The translations under genes and the position numbers were made by a program. 64,000 nucleotides of DNA from Methanoculleus sp. MH98A (GTDB taxonomy: Archaea > Halobacteriota > Methanomicrobia > Methanomicrobiales > Methanoculleaceae), in assembly GCF_000691865.1 (NCBI RefSeq), contig NZ_JMIO01000033.1:1-64000 (forward strand). Reading direction: 5' to 3'. The stretch's first letter is position 1; each line of letters starts with the position of its first letter. Shown here piece after piece: positions 16,710-24,152 of this stretch. Below the pieces are notes generated by a model, which was given only the letters and a program-made list of their open reading frames with translations, was not told the origin of the DNA and did not search any database.

Positions 16710-16868
16710 TCAGAAGAGCCTTCGCCGGACGGGGGCGCCGCAGGCGGGGCATGTCTTCGTATCGGTTATCTCCCGGCTCTGCTCCTCGGTGGGCTCGTTG
16801 TAGAGCCGGGAGAAGCCGCACTCCCTGCTGCACTCGATCACGACGAACGGACTACAGATCCTGCCCAT
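16710..16868 (-). CDS. small zinc-ribbon-like protein (52 aa)
   Basis: Short frame encoding 52 residues, MGRICSPFVVIECSREC at the start and TCPACGAPVRRRLF at the end. Two Cys pairs (ECSREC and CPAC) about 30 residues apart form a plausible zinc ribbon or rubredoxin-like knuckle. GGTGAGAGGAG directly precedes the ATG on the minus strand. The gene ends 9 bases before the DUF1624 start, in the same direction. No function can be given. Confidence 0.6.
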   Translation of the reverse strand: MGRICSPFVVIECSRECGFSRLYNEPTEEQSREITDTKTCPACGAPVRRRLF

Positions 16869-17000
16869 CTCCTCTCACCCCGCCTTGATGCTGTAAGCGT
16901 ATCATGAATTGCCTACAATTTCATGGTGGATTCATCCGATAAGAGTTTACCCCGGGGCCGGGGGAGGCACCATTATTCCACTGCCCGTTCTACTTCTTTC

Positions 17001-17858
17001 ATGAGCGACCGTGACGAGCATATCGTAGAGGCCGCCGGCAGGTGCCGGGTCGTGATCCGGAACGGGCGGGTGGTCGAGGTCGGGACGCCGCAGATACAGG
17101 ACTGCCCGCTGGCACGGCGGTTCGCCTGTCCTGTTCCGGAGATGACGCCGGAGGCGATCAAACGAAACATCGAGGGGCGTATCAGGTCGTTCGGGATGTG
17201 CACGCCGGAGCGCGAGGTCCTTGCCGGGCCGGACTTCGTCATCTTCGGGGCGTCGGAACTCCTGAGCAGCGCCGTCCGCCGGGGGGACCTCGACGCCGCG
17301 GTGATCGCTTCCGACGGGGCGGGAACGCTCGTTGCGACGAACCCCTCTCTCATCCAGGGGATCGGCGGCCGGATGTCGGGGCTCGTGAAGACGAGCCCGA
17401 TCCGCGAGGTTATCGCGCGGATCGAGGAGAACGGAGGCGTCGTCCTCGATCCGGCAACCGCCGCGATCGACCAGACCGCCGGCGTCGCCCTGGCGGCAGA
17501 ACTCGGCCATCGCCGGATAGCCGTGACCACCGCCGTTGCCGCCGAGGCGGCGGCCATCCGGGAGCGGTTCCCCGGTGCCGTGATCGTCGCCGTCCACATG
17601 ACCGGGATCTCGCGGGAGGACGCCGCCCTGATGGCCCGCTCGGCCGATCTCCTCACCGCCTGTGCCTCGCGGCACATCCGGGAGGCGGCGGCGAAGACCG
17701 CGCTCCTGCAGGCGGGGACGTCGATTCCGGTCTTTGCGATGACGGCCGCGGGGAAAGCAATCATCCTTGGTAAAGTCGCGGAGACCGACCAGCAGATCAT
17801 CGTCCACGGAGCGCGTCTCCCGGTGCCGGGCTCGCAGTCGCCCTCGCCGCTCTGTTGA
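17001..17858 (+). CDS. methanogenesis marker protein 8 (DUF2099)
   Basis: 285 residues. The sequence matches the DUF2099 / methanogenesis marker 8 family as I know it: RVVIRNGRVVEVGTP near the start, CPLARRFACPVPEMTPEAIK, then GADLL-type motifs such as GIGGRMSGLVKTSPIREVI and DQTAGVALAAELGHRR. Marker proteins of this type occur only in methane-metabolising archaea; the biochemical role is not established, though links to methyl-coenzyme M reductase maturation have been proposed for several markers. An in-frame ATG at 16923 is rejected because the added 26 residues are low-complexity and outside the conserved core. Ends one base before the convergent HAD gene's stop. Confidence 0.75.
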   Translation: MSDRDEHIVEAAGRCRVVIRNGRVVEVGTPQIQDCPLARRFACPVPEMTPEAIKRNIEGRIRSFGMCTPEREVLAGPDFVIFGASELLSSAVRRGDLDAAVIASDGAGTLVATNPSLIQGIGGRMSGLVKTSPIREVIARIEENGGVVLDPATAAIDQTAGVALAAELGHRRIAVTTAVAAEAAAIRERFPGAVIVAVHMTGISREDAALMARSADLLTACASRHIREAAAKTALLQAGTSIPVFAMTAAGKAIILGKVAETDQQIIVHGARLPVPGSQSPSPLC

Positions 17859-18554
17859 TCACCGGCGCGGTATGCCCACGTGGCCCGTAAGTTCGGCGAA
17901 CTCGGCCAGAACGATATCGGCCTCTACATCTGCCGGGCTGCCGTCGCGCCAGTCGCCGTAGGCGGCGAACGCGGTCACCATCCCGAGATGCCTCCCGGGA
18001 GCGATATCGCGAATCAGGCTGTCGCCCACCATCATCGCCCGCGCCGGAGCCGCATCGAGCCGCCGGAGGGCGTAGAGGAGGGAGTCGGGCTCCGGTTTCC
18101 GCCTGCCCGAGACCTCCGGGGTCACCACGGTCTCGAAGTAATCGATGAGCCCGGTCTTATCGAGCCGCCGGCGTGCCTGGGATGCCTCCGCGTCGGTCAC
18201 GACCGCGAGAGAGATCCCGGCGTCCCGGAGGCACCGGAGCGTCTCCTCGACGCCCGGGTACGCCTCGACCAGGCCGAGTTTCACGTCCTCGTAGGTGCGG
18301 CAGCAGACCTCGAACGCTCCGGGCTCATACATCCCGAGATCGCTCATGTAGTCGCGTATGTTCTCGTGATCCTCGAACCCGTGAATTCCCCGGAGGAACT
18401 GCGAGAAGAGTGCTTCGGGGTCGCCGGTTCCGAGATAGTCGACCACGCACCGGCACGCCTCCCGCTTTGCTCGCACAAAGTCAAAGAGGGTGTTGTCCAT
18501 GTCGCAGAGGACCGCCTCTACCGCGTTATGCCGAGTGCCGTCAGGTTTCTGCAT
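17859..18554 (-). CDS. HAD-superfamily hydrolase
   Basis: 231 residues with all four HAD motifs: I, LCDMDNTLFDF (about 16-26); II, AVVTDAE; III, the Lys in RRKPEPDSL; IV, MMVGDSLIRDIAPG. The helical cap inserted between motifs I and II is of the phosphoglycolate-phosphatase/YjjG type. The substrate cannot be told from sequence. It is the third gene of a minus-strand operon after a CARF-like and a PIN gene; its ATG lies 37 bases inside the PIN gene. No later start precedes motif I, so the overlap is real. In this context it may process a nucleotide or phosphate product, but this is conjecture. Confidence 0.85.
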   Translation of the reverse strand: MQKPDGTRHNAVEAVLCDMDNTLFDFVRAKREACRCVVDYLGTGDPEALFSQFLRGIHGFEDHENIRDYMSDLGMYEPGAFEVCCRTYEDVKLGLVEAYPGVEETLRCLRDAGISLAVVTDAEASQARRRLDKTGLIDYFETVVTPEVSGRRKPEPDSLLYALRRLDAAPARAMMVGDSLIRDIAPGRHLGMVTAFAAYGDWRDGSPADVEADIVLAEFAELTGHVGIPRR

Positions 18555-19525
18555 ATCTTGAGTTCCCTCATGAATGCACGGTACGCCTCGTCGTCCCGGA
18601 AACGGACCTTCAGTTCGTCGAGGTCGTTGCCCTTCCCGCCGTACTCCCCGAAGATCGTGATGCCGTTGCAGTCCACGAACCCGAAGACGGCGGCGATGTT
18701 GAAGAGCAGCCGCCGGAACGCCTGCGCCGTGCAGGCTGTTGCCTCCAGTCTATATGGGCGGTCGAAGTAGAAGTACTCGAGCCCCTCGGCCATGCAGAGG
18801 TCGGCCATATAGATGTCGGCGGTCAGGAGAACCGGGAGGGCATACCGCTCATCCTCGAATTTCCGGAGCGCCCGGACGATATTGCGGTCGTTCTCCTCGG
18901 AGAGATGCGTATGCGGGCCCGGCGCCGCGATCTCCGTTGCCCGGTCGCGGATGGTGCGGTACTCCTTCAGCGCGAGGTACGCCGCTTTCCTCGACCGTTT
19001 CATCCGTTTGTTCTCGAGCTCCACGATATATTCCCGGCAGTCGGGCGCCAGTTCCGTCATCTCCCCGATCGCCTTTGCCGGGTACTTGCGGTTGATGGCA
19101 TACGCGATCTCGTCCCGGACGGTATCGACGATCAGGTAGGAGGCGTGATCGATCCCGGGGTTGTTCGATGCAAACCCGTGGTAGAAGAGGTTCGTATCCA
19201 GGCCGAAGAAGACGGCTTTCTTGAGCTGCCTATACGATGCGAGCATCGATTCAAAGGCGGCCTGGTTCACGTAGCGGGCGATCCCGCTTGCGAACATGCA
19301 CTCCTGGAGATCGGCGTAGGAGGGAAGTTCCGCGGAGACCGGCTCGTATTCGGCGAGCCAGTCCCGGAAGGTCTCGCGGGAGGCGGGCAGTTCGAGCGAA
19401 AACCCGGTTCCTTCGGGACGTGCGATCAGGATATCGCCCTCGTAGAGCGGGTACGTGACGCGGATCTCGTCGAGGCTGTTGATGAGAATCTGCAGATGAT
19501 CTTCTTTGATGACCGCATCGTTCAT
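18518..19525 (-). CDS. PIN-domain ribonuclease with N-terminal extension
   Basis: 335 residues. A PIN nuclease domain lies at about 105-260 with four well-placed acidic residues: D110 in FFGLDTNLFYHGF, E139 in VDTVRDEIAYAI, D213 in ENDRNIVRAL and D237 in LLTADIYMADLC. These would bind the Mg2+/Mn2+ used to cut RNA. Residues 1-100 and 265-335 are additional and not recognised. Its start overlaps the stop of the CARF-like gene by four bases (ATGA), so the two are translationally coupled; a CARF sensor controlling a PIN RNase is the natural reading. No antitoxin gene of VapB type is adjacent. Confidence 0.75.
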   Translation of the reverse strand: MNDAVIKEDHLQILINSLDEIRVTYPLYEGDILIARPEGTGFSLELPASRETFRDWLAEYEPVSAELPSYADLQECMFASGIARYVNQAAFESMLASYRQLKKAVFFGLDTNLFYHGFASNNPGIDHASYLIVDTVRDEIAYAINRKYPAKAIGEMTELAPDCREYIVELENKRMKRSRKAAYLALKEYRTIRDRATEIAAPGPHTHLSEENDRNIVRALRKFEDERYALPVLLTADIYMADLCMAEGLEYFYFDRPYRLEATACTAQAFRRLLFNIAAVFGFVDCNGITIFGEYGGKGNDLDELKVRFRDDEAYRAFMRELKICRNLTALGITR

Positions 19526-20049
19526 TCCCTCGCCCCCGCATCCTCCATGATATCCCGGATCTGCTGGATCTGGCGCGGGATCATCATGTAGGGTTTTGCA
19601 ACGTCGTCGGTGTTCTTCATGGCGAGATAATAGATGTGCCGGATATCGAGCCCCGCGACCGAGACCGCGATCAGCGCCCCGGCGACCGTGACCTTCCTGC
19701 CCGAGGTGATGTCGATCGCCACGTCAAATCCCTGCCGGATGAGGTCTCCGGCAAGCGACCGGATCGTCTGCCCGGCCCGTACGAAGTCCGCTTCGGGCAG
19801 GATCTCTGTTTCGATCGCAGGGGCGAACCCGTATCCTTCCGAGACGGTTCCTATCGCTTCGGCCGCGATCGATGCTTCCTGCGCGTAGGGTTCTTCGGTG
19901 ACGATAACGACCCGTTCGGGGCGCAACCCCTTCTCGTGCAGGACTGCGTGGTAAGCGTTGACGAGCGCCCATGTCGAGCGTCCGAGAAGTGCTATGTAGG
20001 CGTCGCCGGAGGCGGGTGTCACGGGGTCGATCACTGCTTCAAGACTCAC
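19522..20049 (-). CDS. stand-alone CARF-like (Rossmann) sensor protein
   Basis: 175 residues with the two hallmark positions of CRISPR-associated Rossmann fold domains. The first strand and loop are YIALLGRSTWALVNAYHAV (18-36), followed by RVVIVTEE (46-53); the late strand carries DITSGRKVTVAG (113-124), matching the D-x-T-x-G-x-K ligand loop. No effector domain is fused; the C-terminus has short helices. CARF domains bind cyclic oligoadenylates or related nucleotides. The next gene, overlapping by four bases, encodes a PIN nuclease. The annotated start is GTG 20049. A TATATAG box at 20058-20064 would instead fit a leaderless start at GTG 20034, five codons downstream. Confidence 0.65.
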   Translation of the reverse strand: MSLEAVIDPVTPASGDAYIALLGRSTWALVNAYHAVLHEKGLRPERVVIVTEEPYAQEASIAAEAIGTVSEGYGFAPAIETEILPEADFVRAGQTIRSLAGDLIRQGFDVAIDITSGRKVTVAGALIAVSVAGLDIRHIYYLAMKNTDDVAKPYMMIPRQIQQIRDIMEDAGARE

Positions 20050-20262
20050 CCCGATGCTATATAGGCTTTGTCGGAGCCGCTCTCCCGGGATCGGGGTCTG
20101 CAGCCGGTATTCCGGGCCATGTGCTTCATAATTTTTGGATTATTGGCCCTGTACCCGCTTCCCCGGGAACTGCGCCGGGGTTCTTGCCTGATCATGACGG
20201 CATTTCACTTCCCGGGCTCCCTGAATACGCCTTTAACGCCGAATAAATCGGAAAATACCTCG

Positions 20263-20281
20263 AAATATTTGGTAAATATTT
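20263..20281 (+). promoter_or_regulatory. double AAATATTT palindrome, TATA/operator upstream of the DUF6573-HTH gene
   Basis: Two copies of the 8-bp palindrome AAATATTT (20263-20270 and 20274-20281) are separated by GGT, so their centres are 11 bp apart, about one helical turn. They lie 62-80 bases before the ATG at 20343 in an AT-rich promoter zone. The arrangement suits both a TATA box and a dimer-of-dimers operator, perhaps for the gene's own HTH product. Confidence 0.45.
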
Positions 20282-20342
20282 TAAGATCGATATCCCTATA
20301 GTGGTATAGAAGAGCGCGAAATTACCCGGAGAGATATGACCC

Positions 20343-20948
20343 ATGGAGATACAAAAAGTGCGATTGCGGACACCGGAAGACATCTGGGGGTTGGCCGACC
20401 CGGAGCAGCAGAGGAAGACACGCCAGGACGCCATCGATGATGGGGATCTGATAGAGATCACCCGGATGGGGAGGGATCTGGGCATCACGTTCCCCCTCGC
20501 GGTCTCGGCACGGGCCGCACAGAGCATGGTTCCGTTCCCGAACATCCCGCAGGAGACCGTTACGGAGAACCTCTGGGACACCCTTCATGCGTTCAGGGAC
20601 AAAGCCTGCACGACGACCGAGGGGGAGTTCGAGTTTCAGGTCAGCCTCTACCAGAACGGCCTTGTTCCCACACTGACCTTCAAGGCCGCGGTTTCGCCCG
20701 GGGACGACGGCGAACCGGTCATCACCATCATGCTGCCGGACGAGGACTGGGAGACGATCGGGTGCGGTCACCGCCACAGCACAGGCGACGCGATGCTCAC
20801 CGTCGAAGACGTAGCCTCGACCCTGAACTTCACCCCCGGCCGTATCCGTGAGTTCATCCGGGAGGAGCGGATTCCGGCGGTCAAGTGCGGAGGCACCTGG
20901 CGGATCAAGCGCTCGGAACTCAACCGGATCATGAACGAAGGGTTCTGA
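20343..20948 (+). CDS. DUF6573-like domain fused to an excisionase-type HTH
   Basis: 201 residues. The first 135 or so match the pattern of DUF6573 proteins known mainly from plasmids and phages: DAIDDGDLIEITRMGRDLG, ITFPLAVSARAA, NLWDTLHAFRDKAC, EFEFQVSLYQNG. The last 50 (about 151-201) form a MerR/excisionase-type winged helix: MLTVEDVASTLNFTPGRIRE, REERIPAVKCGGTWRIKRSE. Such HTHs bind attachment or promoter DNA. No integrase is nearby, so this may be a domesticated element gene or a remnant. Transcribed alone from an AT-rich promoter with paired palindromes. Confidence 0.7.
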   Translation: MEIQKVRLRTPEDIWGLADPEQQRKTRQDAIDDGDLIEITRMGRDLGITFPLAVSARAAQSMVPFPNIPQETVTENLWDTLHAFRDKACTTTEGEFEFQVSLYQNGLVPTLTFKAAVSPGDDGEPVITIMLPDEDWETIGCGHRHSTGDAMLTVEDVASTLNFTPGRIREFIREERIPAVKCGGTWRIKRSELNRIMNEGF

Positions 20949-21300
20949 TCGGCTGTTTGGGGTTTTATTCGGGCGTCGATGGGTTCATTCGGCAGCAAGG
21001 CCGCACACCTGTGGGGGTCCCCGTTATGCCGCAGGTAGCGGTTGGTTGGTCACGGCGCTGCAATGATACAGGGGCCTCAGCCGCCGGGCGGTTATCCGTG
21101 GCAGGCTTACGGTCCTTGCTGCACCGCATCCGTGACCCCCGGCCCGGTGCGCCTCACCGGTGCGGTGCGGGCGCTGCCCGGGAACCCCGGGGCCCGGGAA
21201 GCTAATATTCGTTCCTGAAACAGGTGATATATAAAGATTTTTTTTATTTTCCCGGCAAGAGAAACAAACATATTTAATTTTTAGACGTATAGTTTTCATT
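20949..21300 (+). other. intergenic region with two TATA boxes
   Basis: No convincing gene in these 352 bases. GATATATAAAG at 21226-21236 and TATTTAA at 21271-21277 are TATA-like. The second lies 24 bases before the ATG at 21301, so a leaderless start for the HEAT-repeat gene is plausible. A run of T (21238-21250) lies between the two boxes. Confidence 0.5.
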
Positions 21301-24132
21301 ATGTGCATCGAGGCCCGACGAGCATTCCCGGACAGCCAATCCGCCGATCCGGCAGCCGGAATCCGCGATGTAATGATGGTGTTGCCGGTATCTGCGGGCG
21401 GGTGCGTGCCCGGACCCGGTGACGACCGTTCGCCGTCTCAGACGTTACGTTACCTGATCTGCGCAATCTTCGGGATCATATGCCTTCTCCTCCTGCCCGG
21501 TGCGGGAGTGCCGGGTATGCCGGCGGTTGAGTCCGTATGCCCCATCGTGGCTCTGCCCGGGCTCTTCGGACCGAACGGCTCTTCGCTTATCAGGCACTGG
21601 ATAAAGAGAGACGCCGAAGAGAGCGATGAAGAGGACGACCCAAAACCCCGGGTTGCCGGTGTGTCCGTCGAGGCACCCCCGGACGGGCATGTCCCGGCCG
21701 ACAATAGGACGAGCGTCCTTGTGAGGCTTGAGAATGTCCCCGATGCCCTCCAGCGGTTCGATGTTCTCGTTTCGCCGGACGGGACGGCTGCCGCCCCTTC
21801 CCCGGCGGAGCCTCCCGTGGACTTCGCCTCCCCGGACGAGATCGATGCTCCCGTCTCGGCGGAGGGAGCAGAGGCTGAAGGAGTCTTCCCTGACTTTTCT
21901 CTCCCGGATGAACCGCCGTCGCTTGCTTCCGATGACCTGCCTGCCCCGTATCCCGGCTCCCTCAGCGACGAGGAACTCATGCAGATTCTCGAGTTCGACG
22001 ACGATGCCTCCTCGCCCGGGATCGCCGAACTCGATCTGCCGGAAGAAGAGCCGGTGCCCGTGACCGCCGGGGGCGATGAACGCCCGGTGGAGTCGCTCAT
22101 CAACGACCTCGGCAGTGACGATGCCGAGGTTCGCGGGCGTGCCGTCGGGGCCATCGCAGAGCGCGGGGCAGACGCCGTAGAGCCTCTGGTCCGGGCCCTT
22201 GCTCTTGCGGACGATCGGCGGCGATGGTGCGTCGCCGAAGCCCTCGCCCTGATCGGTGAGGATTCGATCCCTGCGCTGATTGCTGCGCTCGGGGACAGTA
22301 CGGCGCAGATCGGGGCGGCAGCCACGCTCGTGCGCATCGGGAGTCCCGCCGTGCCGCCTCTCGTTGCAGCGCTTGCCGGCGATGACGGCGAGGTGCAGTT
22401 CGGTGCTCGCTACGCGCTCCGGGAGATCGGCGACGAGGCAATTCCCTCCCTTGTTGAGGCCCTCGATGCGTCCGAGCGGAGCATCCGAAGGTCGGCGGCT
22501 TCCGTCCTCCGGGAACTCGGGTGGAAGGCCCCCGACGACGCCGGGGCGATACGCTACCTCGTCGCCGACGAAGCGTGGCTCGATGTCGCGGATTACGGTG
22601 AAACTGCGGTCGAACCCCTCATCCGCATCCTGAAGTCCCCCGATAAGGAGGTGTGGTGGAACGCCGCCCGGACTCTCGGGGAGATCGGCGGAGCCGCGGT
22701 CGATCCCCTGGTCGGGTTTCTGCATGAAGCGGACGATGAGATCCGCCCGCTGGCGGCCATGGCGCTCACGGAGATCGGTTCTCCTGCGGTCGAACCGCTC
22801 ATCGGGATGCTCTCCGTCCCCTCCCTCCGCGGAACGGCGGCGGCGGCCCTGGTGAAGATCGGCGAACCGGCGGCGGAGGCGTGTATCCGCGCCCTGGACT
22901 CCACGGACGGGGAGGCGGAGGAAACGCTTCGGAACGTTCTCGGTGCGCTCGGCGAGCCGGCGGTGCCGGCCCTGATCCAGTCGCTGACGTCCGGGCAGTC
23001 CCGTATCCGGTCCCGGGTAGCCGAAATTCTCGGCAGAATGAACTGGGAACCCTGGAGCGACACCGAGCGGGCCTGGTACCTGATTGCCCGGGAGGAGTGG
23101 ATGGAACTTGCCCTGATGGGCCGGCCGGCCGTCGAGCCGCTGATCCGGACGCTCAACGGCGACGACGACCGTGTACGCTGCGAGGCTGCGGCGACGCTCG
23201 GCGAGATCGGCGATCCGGCGGCGCTAGGCCCGCTCGTGGATGCCCTCGCCGACGAGGCCGTCGCTCCGGTGGCGGCGGATGCCCTCGTTGCCATCGGAGA
23301 ACCGGCCGTGGCGCCCGTTCTCGAGGTGCTCGAAGATGGGGCCGGGGCCGCCCGGGAGAACGCCGTCGAGGTTCTGGGCAGGCTCGGGACGCCCGAAGCG
23401 GTCCCGGCCATCGTCGAACTCGTCAGGACCGGCGAGGATCGCCTTCACCGGAAGGCCGTCGACGCCCTGATCGGCATCGGTGCGCCCGCGGTAGACGCTC
23501 TCATCCCCCTTCTCGGTGAGGAGGGCGACGGGCAGGCGGGGGCGACGGCCGCTCTCACCGGGATCGGCGATCCGGCACTCGAACCGCTTACCGGCGCACT
23601 CGGCGGCGAGAACTCGTCGATCCGGATGGGAGCCGCAAGAGTCCTCGAGAACCTCGAGTGGGCTCCCGAAGGGGGGACGGAGCAGGAGATCGTCTACCTG
23701 ATCGCGCTGCAGCGATGGCCGGAGGTCGTGAGTCTCGGTGCTCCCGCCGTCGATCTCCTGACGGCGCGGCTCGGCGACCCCGACGAGGCGGTGCAGGCCG
23801 GAGTGATGGAGGCGCTGGCCGGCATCGGCGCTCCTGCGGTCCCCTCCCTGATCCGTCTGCTCGGCAGAAAGGAGCTCCGCGAACCGGCGGAAGAGACGCT
23901 TGTCGCGATCGGGGAACCGGCGGTGGAACCGCTGATCGAGGCCCTGGACAAGACCCGGCTCCGCAAGACGGCCGCCGGCGTGCTGGTCAGGATCGGGAGA
24001 CCTGCAGCCGGCGCGCTCGTCCCGGTTCTCGGGCATCCCGAGATCGGGCAGACGGCAGCCGGGATATTCGAGGCGATGGGGGAGGCGTCCTTCGATGCGC
24101 TGGTCGAGGCGCTCGGGAACGACGATGCCTGA
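21301..24132 (+). CDS. giant HEAT-repeat (PBS-lyase type) protein, N-terminal part before frameshift
   Basis: 943 residues ending at TGA 24130-24132. One transmembrane segment (about 49-70, LRYLICAIFGIICLLLLPG), a Pro/Asp/Glu-rich linker to about 255, then consecutive HEAT-like repeats of about 31 residues (AVEPLIRILKSPDKEVWWNA, then AARTLGEIG). Every five to seven repeats a different element appears: W-x-P, then YLIAxxxW, then G-x-x-AVEPLI. HEAT solenoids are protein-binding scaffolds. The frame stops mid-repeat after EALGNDDA, while the next frame continues the repeat pattern without a gap (LIRQRAGDVLAGLG), so a single-base deletion at about 24126-24131 has split a gene of about 1400 codons. 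Confidence 0.8.
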   Translation: MCIEARRAFPDSQSADPAAGIRDVMMVLPVSAGGCVPGPGDDRSPSQTLRYLICAIFGIICLLLLPGAGVPGMPAVESVCPIVALPGLFGPNGSSLIRHWIKRDAEESDEEDDPKPRVAGVSVEAPPDGHVPADNRTSVLVRLENVPDALQRFDVLVSPDGTAAAPSPAEPPVDFASPDEIDAPVSAEGAEAEGVFPDFSLPDEPPSLASDDLPAPYPGSLSDEELMQILEFDDDASSPGIAELDLPEEEPVPVTAGGDERPVESLINDLGSDDAEVRGRAVGAIAERGADAVEPLVRALALADDRRRWCVAEALALIGEDSIPALIAALGDSTAQIGAAATLVRIGSPAVPPLVAALAGDDGEVQFGARYALREIGDEAIPSLVEALDASERSIRRSAASVLRELGWKAPDDAGAIRYLVADEAWLDVADYGETAVEPLIRILKSPDKEVWWNAARTLGEIGGAAVDPLVGFLHEADDEIRPLAAMALTEIGSPAVEPLIGMLSVPSLRGTAAAALVKIGEPAAEACIRALDSTDGEAEETLRNVLGALGEPAVPALIQSLTSGQSRIRSRVAEILGRMNWEPWSDTERAWYLIAREEWMELALMGRPAVEPLIRTLNGDDDRVRCEAAATLGEIGDPAALGPLVDALADEAVAPVAADALVAIGEPAVAPVLEVLEDGAGAARENAVEVLGRLGTPEAVPAIVELVRTGEDRLHRKAVDALIGIGAPAVDALIPLLGEEGDGQAGATAALTGIGDPALEPLTGALGGENSSIRMGAARVLENLEWAPEGGTEQEIVYLIALQRWPEVVSLGAPAVDLLTARLGDPDEAVQAGVMEALAGIGAPAVPSLIRLLGRKELREPAEETLVAIGEPAVEPLIEALDKTRLRKTAAGVLVRIGRPAAGALVPVLGHPEIGQTAAGIFEAMGEASFDALVEALGNDDA

Positions 24133-24152
24133 TCCGGCAGCGGGCGGGAGAT

